From Cereibacter_A sp052244495 (GTDB lineage: Bacteria > Pseudomonadota > Alphaproteobacteria > Rhodobacterales > Rhodobacteraceae): a stretch of DNA of 64,000 bases. The notes below the pieces were generated by a model. It was not told where the DNA came from and searched no databases. It saw only the letters and a program-made list of their open reading frames with translations. Within the stretch, counting starts at the first letter, position 1; each line of letters begins with the position of its first letter. A program made the translations under genes and the position numbers. Location: assembly GCA_052244495.1 (NCBI GenBank), contig JBQPXH010000014.1, one strand, 5' to 3'. Shown piece by piece: positions 8,658-17,659 of this stretch.

Positions 8658-11231
8658 TCAGGCGGGTGATCCGCTCCTGGTCAGGCGCGGAGCCTCGGTC
8701 TCCTGCGGAAGCCCCTGCAGCGCCTCTTCCAGAGCGGAACGCATGCGGGTCCAGAGACGGGGCAGCGCCTCAAGGTGGGCCGCGGCCGAGGCGCCGCTGC
8801 GCAGCGACTCCTGCAACTGGCGGAGGCCCCGGTGAAGCGGGCCGGTGCCGAAGGTCGAGACGGCACCGGCCATCTGGTGGACCAGACGGCGCGCTTCCTC
8901 GGGCGCGGGTTCGGGCCCGAGCGCCTGAAGGCGGGCGAGGATGGCTTCGCCGTCCTGGATCATCTGCCGGATCAACGCCGCAAGCGCTGCCGTGCCGATC
9001 TGCCCCTCGAGGTCGCGGAGGCGCCCCGTATCGAGTGCTTCGGGCGGCGGCGGAAGAGCGGCTTCGGCCGGGCGGCGCAGCAGGCGGAGCAGCGCGTCCC
9101 GCCCCACCGGCTTCTCCAGGCAGTCGTCTATTCCCGCCAGCCTGAGCGCCTCGGGCGCGGCGGCCAGGGAATGCGCCGTCACGGCAAGGATGCGCGAGGC
9201 CGCGCTTGGCCCGCCTCCATCGCGGATACGGCGCGCCACCTGCAGCCCGTCGAGGCCCGGCATGCTGATGTCCGTCAGGATCACATCGAAATGCCGGGCC
9301 TGCGCGGCGGTCAGCCCCTCGATCCCGCTGCGGGCGGTCGCCACGCGGTGCCCCGCGCTCTCGAGGAAGTTCTGCGCGATGAACCGGTTGATGTCGTTGT
9401 CCTCGATCAGCAGGACGGAGAGCGGGCCTTCCGGCGCTTCGGCTGGGCGCGGATCGACGCCGCGCGCCCGCTGCAGCGGCAGGCGGAGCGTGAACCGGCT
9501 GCCGCGGCCCACGGTGCTTTCGACCGTGATGTCGCCGCCCATGATCCGCGCGAGGCGGCGCGCGATCCCGAGGCCAAGGCCTGTTCCCCCCGACCGCCGC
9601 TCGTAGCTCGCATCAAGGGTGACGAAGTCGTCGAAGATCCTCTCCTGGTTCTCGGGCGCAATGCCCAGCCCCGTGTCGAGCACACGGATCAGGATCGTCT
9701 CGTCGCGCAGTTCCGTCTCGACCACGATCCGGCCGTTCCGGGTGAACTTGATCGCGTTGTTCAACAGGTTGAGCAGCACCTGACGCACCCGCGCCGGCTC
9801 TCCGTTCACGAGGCCGATGGGGCCGGTCAACTGGCGCAGGTCGATCCGGTTGCCGACGACTGCCGCGAAGCCCGACTGGTTGGCGATGCTCTCCTCGACC
9901 AGCCGCTCGAGATCGAAGTCGACCATCTCCGAGTCGGAGGGCCTCGCCTCGGAACGGGCGATGTCGAGCACGGAGTTGACGTGATCGAGCAGGATCTCGG
10001 CCGAGGCGCGCAGAACCGAGACAAGTTCGCGCTGCCGCGTGTCGAGCCCCGTCTGGGCGAGAAGCTCGATGGATCCCGCGAGTCCGTTCAGCGGTGTGCG
10101 CATCTCGTGGGTCATCACCGCGAGGAAGTCGGCCTTCGCCTGCTCGCCCGCGAGGGCCCTGTCGCGCGCCTCGGTCAGTTCGCGCTCGGCGCGGCGGCGA
10201 GCCGAGATGTCCCGCATCAGTGCCACGATGATGTCGCCGCCATCCACACGCGCGGCGGCCAGCGAGACCTCCACCGGAAAGCGCGTGCCATCGGCATGGA
10301 CCGCCTCGAGTTCGAGCCGGAGCGGCCCGTCGATCCGCGGGTCCGAGGCCTGGAGCGAGTCGACCACCTTCATCCGCTGGCGCCCCTGCAACTCGGCAGG
10401 GAAGAGCAGTTCCATCGCGTCGGCGCCACACAGCCGGTCGCGCTGGTGACCGAAGATGGCAAGCGCCGCGCGGTTGCAGTCGATCACGCGCCCGCTCCAG
10501 TTCGTGACGAGGATGGCATCCCCCGAGATGCGGAAGATCGCCTCTAGCCGGGCACTCGCGCGTCTGGCCGCATCCGCCTGTTCGCGCGATCGCAGGTAAA
10601 GCCGGAGGAGCTGCAGCGATCCGGCCGAGAGCATCAGAACGAGGGCGATCGTCAGCGAGACGAGCCGCAGGATCGAGTCGGCAATGACTTCGCGATTCTC
10701 GGTGTTGCGGTCCTCGCGGTCGCGGCGCGCCCGGTCGAAGAGCCGTGCCATCACCCTCTGTATCTCGGGCAGGGCCTCGGTCAGGCTGGGGATGGCCGCC
10801 CGAACGGTCGCGTCGGGTGCCGTGGGAAGGCCCGTCGTTTCCTGAGCGAACCGGTGCAGCAGCGCGATGTCGTCGGCATAGCTCGGCTCCCAGAGGAAGT
10901 CCGCATGTGCCAGGGCCCCATCGAGTTCGCCGAGGTCCACCCGGTACTGGCCGAGCATCTCGCGCAGCGTGCGGAGGTTTTCCTCGCGGCCGTCCTCGAG
11001 CGCAAGGGCCAGGCGAGAAACGTCCATGTCGAGGTCGGCCAGTTCCGTCTCGACCGAGTCGGTCACGATCTGGTCCAGCCGCTCGAAGCGTTGGCGCGCA
11101 TCGAAGGCGAGGGCGATGATCGCGGTGGCCCCGGCGAGGACGACGAAAACCGCGGCAGGGAGGCGCAGCCTTTGCCACAGCGTCGGGGCGGGAGCCGCCC
11201 GCCGAAGATCGGAGTCGTGTCGCGCAGCCAT
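8658..11231 (-). CDS. Hybrid sensor histidine kinase (PAS-HisKA-HATPase-REC-HPt)
   Basis: 857 residues. A short cytoplasmic N-terminus is followed by a membrane helix (about 24-42), a periplasmic region of about 145 residues and a second helix (about 188-210). Then come a PAS domain (about 230-350), the HisKA box AVMTHEMRTPLNG with phospho-His375, an HATPase domain with LLNNAIKFTRNG and GTGLGLGIARRL, a receiver beginning LLIEDNDINR with acceptor Asp in ILTDISMPG, and a C-terminal HPt domain with RRLVHQMAGAV. This is the ArcB/BarA-type layout for an internal phosphorelay. No separate output regulator is adjacent, so its partner is elsewhere. It converges on the CbiX-like gene with a 2-base gap. 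Confidence 0.9.
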   Translation of the reverse strand: MAARHDSDLRRAAPAPTLWQRLRLPAAVFVVLAGATAIIALAFDARQRFERLDQIVTDSVETELADLDMDVSRLALALEDGREENLRTLREMLGQYRVDLGELDGALAHADFLWEPSYADDIALLHRFAQETTGLPTAPDATVRAAIPSLTEALPEIQRVMARLFDRARRDREDRNTENREVIADSILRLVSLTIALVLMLSAGSLQLLRLYLRSREQADAARRASARLEAIFRISGDAILVTNWSGRVIDCNRAALAIFGHQRDRLCGADAMELLFPAELQGRQRMKVVDSLQASDPRIDGPLRLELEAVHADGTRFPVEVSLAAARVDGGDIIVALMRDISARRRAERELTEARDRALAGEQAKADFLAVMTHEMRTPLNGLAGSIELLAQTGLDTRQRELVSVLRASAEILLDHVNSVLDIARSEARPSDSEMVDFDLERLVEESIANQSGFAAVVGNRIDLRQLTGPIGLVNGEPARVRQVLLNLLNNAIKFTRNGRIVVETELRDETILIRVLDTGLGIAPENQERIFDDFVTLDASYERRSGGTGLGLGIARRLARIMGGDITVESTVGRGSRFTLRLPLQRARGVDPRPAEAPEGPLSVLLIEDNDINRFIAQNFLESAGHRVATARSGIEGLTAAQARHFDVILTDISMPGLDGLQVARRIRDGGGPSAASRILAVTAHSLAAAPEALRLAGIDDCLEKPVGRDALLRLLRRPAEAALPPPPEALDTGRLRDLEGQIGTAALAALIRQMIQDGEAILARLQALGPEPAPEEARRLVHQMAGAVSTFGTGPLHRGLRQLQESLRSGASAAAHLEALPRLWTRMRSALEEALQGLPQETEAPRLTRSGSPA

Positions 11232-11324
11232 GCATCCACCCTAGATCAGGCCGCTCCGCCGATCCAGCATGCGCCGGTGCTCCGCGGCGCCCATGAGGAC
11301 GCGGGCGCGGAGGCAGAGACCGGC

Positions 11325-12719
11325 TCAGACCGAGTGAAGGTAGAGGTCGTAGTCCACGTCCGGGATCGTGCGGGCCACGCGGGCGTATTCGGCGGCCTTG
11401 ATCGCGGTGAAGGTCCGGTGCATGTCGGGCCCCAGCGCCTCGCGCAGGAAGGCCGAATGCTCGGCCGCCGCGATCGCGCTGCGCCAGCAGGTCGGGATTG
11501 GCTGGGTGTCGTCCGCACCCTCGTAGCCGTTGCCCGTGGTCTCGGGGCCCGGGTCGATCTGCTGTTCAAGCCCGCGGCGGATACCGGCAAGGACTGTCGC
11601 CGCCACGAGATAGGGATTGGCGTCCACCCCCGCCGGGCGGTGCTCGATCCGCCGGGCGCGAATGTCACCCGCCGGGATGCGCAGCGCCACCGAACGGTTG
11701 TTCACCCCCCAGCTCGGCGAGACCGGCGCGTAGCTCTGGCTCGCGAAGCGCCGCCAGGAATTGGCGTGCGGCGCAAAGACCAGCATCGACTCGCCCATCG
11801 TCTCGCGCAGGCCGCCGAGCGCGTGGAGGATCGGGCGCGACCACTGGCCCTCGGTCTCCTCGACGAAGATGTTGCGCCCCTCGCGGTCGCAGAGCGAGAC
11901 ATGGAGATGCATCCCCGAGCCGGCGTAGCTTTCGACCGGCTTCGCCATGAAGCAGGCGGTGACGCCGTGCCGCCGCGCCTGCGCGCGCACGATCCGCTTC
12001 AGCCGCATCAGGTCGTCGGCAGCCTGCAGGATGTCCGTCCGGTAGTGCAGCGTGAGTTCGTACTGGCCGGGGGCATATTCCGAGATGACCGTTTCGGCCC
12101 GGATGCCCGCCTTCTCGGCGCCGGCGTAGATGTCGGAGAAGAGCGGCATCATCCCGTGCAGGTGGTCGACCGAATAGACTTCCGTCTTCGCGCTCCGGCG
12201 CCCGTCGAGCACGTCGGCCGCGGGCTGCACCCGGCCGTCCGGTCCGCGATCGTTGGCGAGCAGGAAGAACTCGAGTTCGAAGGCGGCGGTGGGGAAGAGG
12301 CCGAGGGATCCCAGCGCCTCGACCTGCCGTGCCAGCGCGTGGCGCGGATCCGAGCTCATGGGGCGGCCTTCGAGGTCATACATGCACATGAAGACCTCGC
12401 CGCGCGGCGGGGTAGTGCCATGCAGCGGCACCAGCGTGCCCGGAACGGGCCAGGCACGCAGGTCGCCGTCTCCCTGGTCCCAGATCAGGCCGGTCTCGTG
12501 CACGTCCTCGCCGCAGATGTCGAGGCCGAGGATCGAGATCGGCAGGTGCCGCCCGCCCTTGTAGAGCGACAGCAGCTCGTGCCGGCGGATGATCTTGCCG
12601 CGGCCGATGCCGTTGGCGTCGTGCAGGATGATATCGAAGGCCTCGATCCCGGGGTGCTGGCTGAGGAAGGCCTCGGCCTCGGCGAGGGTGGAGCCGGAGG
12701 GGCTGGGAATGTCGGTCAT
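11325..12719 (-). CDS. Glutamine synthetase family protein (PuuA-like)
   Basis: 464 residues. The N-terminal beta-Grasp and C-terminal catalytic domains of type I glutamine synthetases are visible: FELEFFLL, ISEYAPGQYELTL, SGMHLHVSL, the ATP/glutamate region NNRSVALRIP and RIEHRPAGVDANPYL. The sequence is nearer to gamma-glutamylpolyamine synthetases (PuuA) than to GlnA. I chose the ATG at 12719; an in-frame GTG at 12731 would overlap the upstream stop and is a real alternative. It follows a class III aminotransferase by 8 bases, so both probably handle an amine or polyamine. The nitrogen acceptor is not known. Confidence 0.85.
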   Translation of the reverse strand: MTDIPSPSGSTLAEAEAFLSQHPGIEAFDIILHDANGIGRGKIIRRHELLSLYKGGRHLPISILGLDICGEDVHETGLIWDQGDGDLRAWPVPGTLVPLHGTTPPRGEVFMCMYDLEGRPMSSDPRHALARQVEALGSLGLFPTAAFELEFFLLANDRGPDGRVQPAADVLDGRRSAKTEVYSVDHLHGMMPLFSDIYAGAEKAGIRAETVISEYAPGQYELTLHYRTDILQAADDLMRLKRIVRAQARRHGVTACFMAKPVESYAGSGMHLHVSLCDREGRNIFVEETEGQWSRPILHALGGLRETMGESMLVFAPHANSWRRFASQSYAPVSPSWGVNNRSVALRIPAGDIRARRIEHRPAGVDANPYLVAATVLAGIRRGLEQQIDPGPETTGNGYEGADDTQPIPTCWRSAIAAAEHSAFLREALGPDMHRTFTAIKAAEYARVARTIPDVDYDLYLHSV

Positions 12720-12727
12720 CGTTACGG

Positions 12728-14101
12728 TCACGCGAAGAGCTCGGTCAGGATTGAATCGAAGGCGGCGTTCAGGCGGTCGATCTGGCGCCGCCTCGTGGCG
12801 GGGCTCACCAGCATCATGTTGTGGAAAGGCGCGATCAGGGCTCCCCGGTTCAGAAGGCCCAGATGCAGAGCACCCTCGAGGCGGGGATGATGGGCTTCGG
12901 CGGCCTCGGCCCCATTGCGGAGTGGGCCGGGCGCGCAAATGACCTCGACCCGTGCACCGACGCGGACGACATGCCAGGGCGCCTCGACCCGGGAAATCGT
13001 GGCGGCAAGGCCGGTCGCGAGCCGGTCCGCACCCTTCTCCATCCGGGCGTAGGCCTCAGGCGTCATGACCTCGGAGAGCGTCGCGCAAAGGCAGGCGAAC
13101 TGCATCGGGTTCGCCGACAGCGTCGTGCCCATGCCGCTGTGGCCCTCGGGCCGGGTGGCGTCACAGGCGGCGAAGCGATCCGCCACCTCTTCCGTCAGGC
13201 CCCACACGGCCGCGGGCATGCCGCCCGCCACGCATTTGCCGACCACGAGGATGTCGGGAGAGAGGCTGTGGACCCGCCCGTATCCGCCATGTCCGGAGGA
13301 CAGCGTGTGCGTCTCGTCGAGGATCAGCAGCGTCCCATGGCGCCGCGAGAGGGTGCGCAAGGCGTCGTGGAACCCGGCCTCCGGCAGGACCATGCAGGAA
13401 TTGGTCATCACGGGCTCGGTCAGGATCGCCGCAATCTCGCCGGAGGCAAGCGCGGCCTCGACGCCGGAAATGTCGTTGAACTCGACGGCGACGGCCTGCG
13501 CTGCTGGATCCGCTCCCGGTCCCACCAGCCCCGGCCGCGGCACGGTGCGACCTCCGTCGAGCCGCACCATCGTCTCATCGACCGTTCCGTGATAGCAGCC
13601 GTTGAAGACCAGCACCTTCGGCCGGCCCGTCACCGCCCGCGCCACGCGGAGCGCGAAGCGGTTGGCGTCGGTCGCCGTCATCGCCACCTGCCAGCGGAAG
13701 TCGCCGAACGTGCGGCAGAGCAGGCGCGCCGCCTCGAAGGCGGCCTTTGTCGGCAGCATGTAGGTCAGCCCCTGCCGCGCCTGCCGCCGGATCGCCCTCG
13801 CGACCGGCGCCGGCGAATGGCCGAACATCGACCCGGTGTCGCCAAGGCAGAAGTCGTCGAGGTCGTGCCCGTCGAGATCGGTCAGCCGCGCGTCCCTCGC
13901 CTTCGCTGCCACGAGAGGAAAGGGCGAGGGCCAGTCCTTCATCCAGTGCATCGGCACGCCGCCGAGCCAGGCGGCCGCGCCGCTCTGAAGGGCTGCGCGC
14001 GAGCGGGGATTTGCGCGCTTGAAGGCATCCGCCTCCCGCGCGAGGAAGGCCGCGATCCGCCCGTCGAGCACGCCGGCCGTCCGGGTCACGGCCTCGATCA
14101 T
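12728..14101 (-). CDS. Class III PLP-dependent aminotransferase
   Basis: 457 residues. PLP features of class III transaminases are in order: a GDTGSMFGHSP entry, FNGCYHGTVDE, LILDETHTLSSGHGG, and the Schiff-base lysine in ILVVGKCVAGGMP (Lys289). The sequence resembles the glutamate-1-semialdehyde aminomutase/omega-transaminase branch. The start overlaps the purK stop (ATGA), and a glutamine synthetase-like gene follows 8 bases downstream. The pairing suggests joint metabolism of an amine or omega-amino acid. Its placement directly behind purK may reflect operon convenience and not purine synthesis. Substrate unknown. Confidence 0.85.
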   Translation of the reverse strand: MIEAVTRTAGVLDGRIAAFLAREADAFKRANPRSRAALQSGAAAWLGGVPMHWMKDWPSPFPLVAAKARDARLTDLDGHDLDDFCLGDTGSMFGHSPAPVARAIRRQARQGLTYMLPTKAAFEAARLLCRTFGDFRWQVAMTATDANRFALRVARAVTGRPKVLVFNGCYHGTVDETMVRLDGGRTVPRPGLVGPGADPAAQAVAVEFNDISGVEAALASGEIAAILTEPVMTNSCMVLPEAGFHDALRTLSRRHGTLLILDETHTLSSGHGGYGRVHSLSPDILVVGKCVAGGMPAAVWGLTEEVADRFAACDATRPEGHSGMGTTLSANPMQFACLCATLSEVMTPEAYARMEKGADRLATGLAATISRVEAPWHVVRVGARVEVICAPGPLRNGAEAAEAHHPRLEGALHLGLLNRGALIAPFHNMMLVSPATRRRQIDRLNAAFDSILTELFA

Positions 14102-15180
14102 GCCCCGTCCACCGGGCGCAGGACGCGGTTCACATGGCCCATCTTGCGGCCCGGGCGGGCCTCGGCCTTGCCGTAGAGGTGGATCGCCGTGTGCTTCTCG
14201 AGCGAAAGGGCCGGGATGCGGGCCACGTCATGCCCGATCAGGTTCTCCATCTCGACATCGGCAAAGCGAGAGCCGTCGCCCAGCGGCCAGCCGGCCACGG
14301 CGCGGATGTGCTGCTCGAACTGGTCCACCGTGCAGCCGTTCTGTGTCCAGTGACCCGAATTGTGCACACGCGGCGCGATTTCGTTCACGAGGAGCGCCTC
14401 GGGCGTGACGAAGAGTTCGACGCCCATGACGCCCACGTAATCGAGCGCATTGAGGATGCGGCCCGCCAGCAGCACCGCATCGGTGCGCTGCGAGGGCGTG
14501 AGCCGCGCGGGCACCGTCGTGGTGTGCAGGATGCCCGAGAGGTGGACGTTCTCGCCCGGCTCGTAGACCGCGACCGAGCCGTCCCGCCCGCGGGCCGCGA
14601 TCACCGAGACCTCGTGGTTGAAGCGCACGAAGCCTTCCAGCACGGCAGGCTGGCCCGCCATGGCGGCGAGGGCCTCGGCCGCGTCGTCTGGCTCCATGAT
14701 CCGGGCCTGCCCCTTGCCGTCGTAACCGAGCCGCGTGGTCTTCAGGATCGCGGGCGTGCCGATGCCGTGGATCGCGGCATCGAGGTCCTCGCGGGTGGAG
14801 ACCGGCCGGTAGGGGGCCACGGCGAGGCCGAGCGAGGTGAGAAAGCCCTTCTCCTCCAGCCGGTCCTGACTGATGGCGAGGGCGCGGCGGTTCGGATGGA
14901 TCGGCTTCAGCGCCTCGAGAAGGTCGAGCGCCGAGGTGGGGATGTTCTCGAACTCGTAGGTGATGACGTCGACGGAGGCGGCGAAGGCGCGGAGCGCCTC
15001 CTCGTCCTCGTAGGGCGCGGTCGTCACCGCATGGGCCACGTCAGCGGCGGGTGGGTTGGCGCCCGGCTCGAAGATATGGGTTCGGAAGCCCAGCCGCGAG
15101 GCCGCGACCGAGAGCATCCGTCCGAGCTGCCCGCCGCCGAGGATGCCGATGGTGGATCCGGGGTGCAGGCGGTCAGACAT
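14098..15180 (-). CDS. purK: N5-carboxyaminoimidazole ribonucleotide synthase
   Basis: 360 residues with an ATP-grasp fold. The N-terminal GxGQLGRM motif (GILGGGQLGRMLSVAASRLG), TYEFENIPTSALDLL, KTTRLGYDGKGQ and the C-terminal NEIAPRVHNSGHWT are diagnostic of PurK. The enzyme uses ATP and bicarbonate to carboxylate aminoimidazole ribonucleotide at N5 in purine synthesis. The gene overlaps the purE end by 8 bases and its own stop overlaps the downstream aminotransferase start, so the three genes form one transcript. Confidence 0.97.
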   Translation of the reverse strand: MSDRLHPGSTIGILGGGQLGRMLSVAASRLGFRTHIFEPGANPPAADVAHAVTTAPYEDEEALRAFAASVDVITYEFENIPTSALDLLEALKPIHPNRRALAISQDRLEEKGFLTSLGLAVAPYRPVSTREDLDAAIHGIGTPAILKTTRLGYDGKGQARIMEPDDAAEALAAMAGQPAVLEGFVRFNHEVSVIAARGRDGSVAVYEPGENVHLSGILHTTTVPARLTPSQRTDAVLLAGRILNALDYVGVMGVELFVTPEALLVNEIAPRVHNSGHWTQNGCTVDQFEQHIRAVAGWPLGDGSRFADVEMENLIGHDVARIPALSLEKHTAIHLYGKAEARPGRKMGHVNRVLRPVDGA

Positions 15181-15667
15181 CGGAGGGTTCCTCGGGGATG
15201 GAGGCGGAGAGGGCTTCGCGCCAGGCGTCGAGCCTCTGGCCGAGTGCGGGATCGGAGACGGCGAGGATGCCCGCGGCCATCAGCCCGGCATTCGCGGCCC
15301 CGGCGCTGCCGATGGCCATGGTGGCGACCGGGAAGCCCTTGGGCATCTGGACGATGGAATAGAGGCTGTCGACCCCGGAAAGCGCCTTGGTCTGGACGGG
15401 CACGCCGATCACCGGCACGCGGGTCTTCGACGCCATCATTCCCGGCAGGTGGGCAGCCCCGCCCGCGCCCGCGATGATGACCTTGAGACCGCGGCCGACG
15501 GCGGTCTTGCCGTAGTCCCAGAGGCGGTCGGGCGTACGGTGCGCCGAGACGATCTTCGTCTCGTAGCCGATCCCCAGCTCGTCCAGAATGGCCGCCGCCT
15601 CCTTCATCGTGGCCCAGTCCGATTGGCTGCCCATGATGATCCCAACGTCAACCGCCATTTGCGACAT
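15173..15667 (-). CDS. purE: N5-carboxyaminoimidazole ribonucleotide mutase
   Basis: 164 residues. Class I PurE motifs are clear: GIIMGSQSDWATM, the SAHRTPDRLW active-site loop, IIAGAGGAAHLPGM and GVPVQTKALSGVDSLYSIVQMP. It shifts the carboxyl group of N5-CAIR to C4, giving CAIR in purine synthesis, and normally acts with PurK, encoded next. The ATG at 15667 was kept; an in-frame ATG three codons later (15658) with GGGG at good spacing is equally possible. First gene of the purE-purK-aminotransferase-glutamine synthetase-like operon. Confidence 0.97.
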   Translation of the reverse strand: MSQMAVDVGIIMGSQSDWATMKEAAAILDELGIGYETKIVSAHRTPDRLWDYGKTAVGRGLKVIIAGAGGAAHLPGMMASKTRVPVIGVPVQTKALSGVDSLYSIVQMPKGFPVATMAIGSAGAANAGLMAAGILAVSDPALGQRLDAWREALSASIPEEPSDV

Positions 15668-15931
15668 CCCCGCTCTGCCTTGAAGCGCGCACTATAGCCA
15701 GCGGCAAAGGAGGGGCAAGCGGCGGCTGCGCACTCCTCGCCTGCGGAGCGCCGGGTCGTGCGGCCGGTGCTTGCCTCTTCCCCTCGCACGGGCCGGCAGG
15801 GCTTCGACACCGGCAAATCCGTTCGCCGAGCCTCCGCAGGTGGCGCCAAGGTCTTGTGCTGCGGCGGGTGCCGCGCCCCGTTTGCGGCCGGCAGTGTCGT
15901 CCCGCGGTCGCTGCCCTCCGGCCCGGCGCCG

Positions 15932-16150
15932 TCAGGCGATGATGTCGGGGATGAGCTGGTCCTCGATCTTCACGATCTGGTCCTTGAGGGCCAGCTTCTG
16001 CTTCTTCAGCCGCCTCAGGGTCAGCTGGTCGCCGCGGCCACCGGCCTCAAGCGCGGTGATCGCTTCGTCCAGATCCCGGTGCTCGCGCCGGAGCACCTCC
16101 AGCCGGATGCGCAGCATGTCTTCGAAGCTCAGTTCGGGGGACGCATTCAT
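15932..16150 (-). CDS. DUF465 (YdcH) family small protein
   Basis: 72 residues, strongly charged and helical, with MLRIRLEVLRREHRDLDE and LRRLKKQKLALKDQI typical of the DUF465/YdcH family, which folds as a helical hairpin or coiled coil. The molecular function of the family is not established. The gene stands alone, with 264 bases to purE downstream and a candidate promoter upstream (16210-16238). Length matches the family (about 60-80). Confidence 0.8.
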   Translation of the reverse strand: MNASPELSFEDMLRIRLEVLRREHRDLDEAITALEAGGRGDQLTLRRLKKQKLALKDQIVKIEDQLIPDIIA

Positions 16151-16209
16151 GAATCTTGACCTGTCGGGATAGTTCGCCCGTTGCGTTTTGGATGAGTCGC
16201 CGTGGATTG

Positions 16210-16238
16210 ATAATACAGATCGTGGGCGCCTGCGGGAA
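16210..16238 (-). promoter_or_regulatory. Candidate sigma-70 promoter of the DUF465 gene
   Basis: On the minus strand, TTCCCG (16233-16238) and TATTAT (16210-16215) are separated by 17 bases, about 60 bases upstream of the DUF465 start. The -10 is good (five of six) and AT-rich against a GC-rich background; the -35 is weak (three of six). Confidence 0.35.
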
Positions 16239-16465
16239 GAATCCTGCGTGACAGGCGCGCTGGATGCGCATCATTCCTCCCTGTCATGCCTGAGCCGGGC
16301 GAAGCAGAGGCTTCCCGGCCTGCGAAAGGCGGTGTGAAGGCAACCGGCACGCCACCCTTCCTGCGACGGCTTGCGGCCTCGCCGGCATCGGATGTGCAAA
16401 TTCCGGCGATGGCGGCAGCCGGCGAGGATCGGCGCGGGGCAGGGGCGCTCGCCGACCGGTGCGCC

Positions 16466-16494
16466 CTTGCAACACCCTTGCCACCCGCCCATAT
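16466..16494 (+). promoter_or_regulatory. Candidate RpoH (sigma-32) promoter of the Hsp20 gene
   Basis: CTTGCAA (16466-16472) and CCCATAT (16488-16494) are separated by 15 bases, close to the RpoH consensus CTTGAAA / CCCCATNT. The site is 65 bases upstream of the Hsp20 ATG. A second CTTGCCA at 16477 could be an alternative -35 but spacing would be short. The match to both boxes and the identity of the downstream gene support the call. Confidence 0.6.
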
Positions 16495-16558
16495 TCCGAC
16501 AGTGGGATGCCCGCAGGGGTTCCGCGCGATAATGTCGCTTCTGCAAGGACATGACGGA

Positions 16559-16999
16559 ATGACGAAACTGACTTTCGGAGGCCACCCGTTCCTTCTCGGC
16601 TTCGAACAGCTCGAGCGGCTGGTGGAGCGCACGGCGAAGACGGCGAGCGAGGGCTACCCGCCCTTCAACATCGAGGCCGTGGCCGAGAATGCCTACCGCA
16701 TCACGCTGGCCGTCGCCGGCTTCCGCGAGGATGACATCGCCATCACCGTCGAGGACCGGCAACTGGTCGTGCGCGGACGTCAGGGCGAGGAGCCGGCCGA
16801 GCGCGTGTTCCTGCACCGCGGCATCGCCTCGCGCGCCTTCCAGCGCAGCTTCGTGCTGGCGGATGGGGTCGAGGTGGCCGGGGCGAACATGGAACATGGA
16901 CTTCTGCACATCGATCTCCGGCGGCAGGTGCCGCAACCGGTGGTCCAGACCATTCCGATCGGCGGCAGACGTGCACTGGAGGAAGGAGCCGAGCAATGA
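16559..16999 (+). CDS. Small heat-shock protein (Hsp20/IbpA type)
   Basis: 146 residues. The alpha-crystallin domain spans about residues 35-125: YPPFNIEAVAENAYRITLAV, GFREDDIAITVEDRQLVVRG and the region GIASRAFQRSFVLADGVEV, with the beta-strand that carries the class-A RxF pattern. The protein is an ATP-independent holdase that binds unfolding proteins in the cytoplasm. The chosen ATG at 16559 gives the N-terminus MTKLTFGGHPF; an in-frame ATG at 16532 is possible. It is followed with an ATGA overlap by a DUF1150 gene, a pairing common in this bacterial group. A heat-shock promoter lies upstream. Confidence 0.92.
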   Translation: MTKLTFGGHPFLLGFEQLERLVERTAKTASEGYPPFNIEAVAENAYRITLAVAGFREDDIAITVEDRQLVVRGRQGEEPAERVFLHRGIASRAFQRSFVLADGVEVAGANMEHGLLHIDLRRQVPQPVVQTIPIGGRRALEEGAEQ

Positions 17000-17220
17000 A
17001 CACGCCATTCGACTTTCCCGAGGGCAACGGCCGGCTGGTCTATGTCCGTCCGGTCTCCGTCGCAGAACTGCCCGAGGACGTGCAGTCGATGGCTCGGGGT
17101 CTCGACCATGTCTACGCGCTCCACGATGCCGATGGCGAACGGCTCGCGCTGGTGCGCGACCGGCATCTCGCTTTCATTCTGGCCCGCCAGAACGACCTCG
17201 CGCCGGTCAACGTGCACTGA
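16996..17220 (+). CDS. DUF1150 family protein
   Basis: 74 residues. The segment VYVRPVSVAELPEDV followed by LYALHDADG-like text (here VYALHDADGERLALVRDR) fits the DUF1150 family of short alphaproteobacterial proteins. Function unknown. The ATG overlaps the Hsp20 stop, so the two are translated together, which suggests a stress-linked role, but this is inference from position only. Confidence 0.8.
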   Translation: MNTPFDFPEGNGRLVYVRPVSVAELPEDVQSMARGLDHVYALHDADGERLALVRDRHLAFILARQNDLAPVNVH

Positions 17221-17659
17221 TGGCACGCGGCGCAGGGGCCGCGTCAGTCCAGGTGGGTGGCAGCAGGTTTCTCCGTCGGCTGCCTCTTTGCGGTCGGGCT
17301 TTTGCCTCATCCGCCGCGGGGGTTCTCTGCGTGGCGGTGTGACCTCGACGCTTCCTTGCTGCGGGTGAGGCGGGCAGGTTCGGGTTTGCATGAACAGGGA
17401 TGCGGGATCGGTGCCGTGACGGATCCGGTCCATTCCTGAACGGCGGACGCTGCCGCATTTGAACCGCCACGATCGTCCGCCCCTGCGTCGTGCATGCGTC
17501 CCGTGCACCGCAATCGTGCAGGCGCTCCGCCGCCCGCTTCGCCTTCCGCGACATCAAGGCCTCTTCCGTTCGGATCGTCCTGTGGCAGCCTTCAGGCTTC
17601 GGACGAAGGAGGCGACGGCGCCTCCGGCTCCGCTGTGCCAGGCAAAGTCAGGTGAGGCG
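17221..17659. other. 439-bp intergenic region, no gene recognised
   Basis: Lies between DUF1150 and the cytochrome b561-like gene. Several reading frames cross it on both strands, but they are arginine/proline-rich, lack ribosome sites and show no domain. AGGTGAGG just before 17660 is the ribosome site of the cytochrome gene. I see no RNA gene or convincing terminator. Confidence 0.5.

Larger units (their letters stand above)
16151..16558. other. 408-bp intergenic region with two divergent promoters
   Basis: Separates the minus-strand DUF465 gene from the plus-strand Hsp20 gene. It contains a heat-shock-type promoter for hsp20 and a weaker sigma-70-like promoter for DUF465, both listed separately. 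Overlapping reading frames on both strands here show no domain, ribosome site or codon pattern that supports a gene. Confidence 0.55.

Noticed and set aside
10854..12890. A 678-codon plus-strand frame
   Set aside because: Antisense to the hybrid kinase and glutamine synthetase-like gene, whose motifs are clear on the minus strand.
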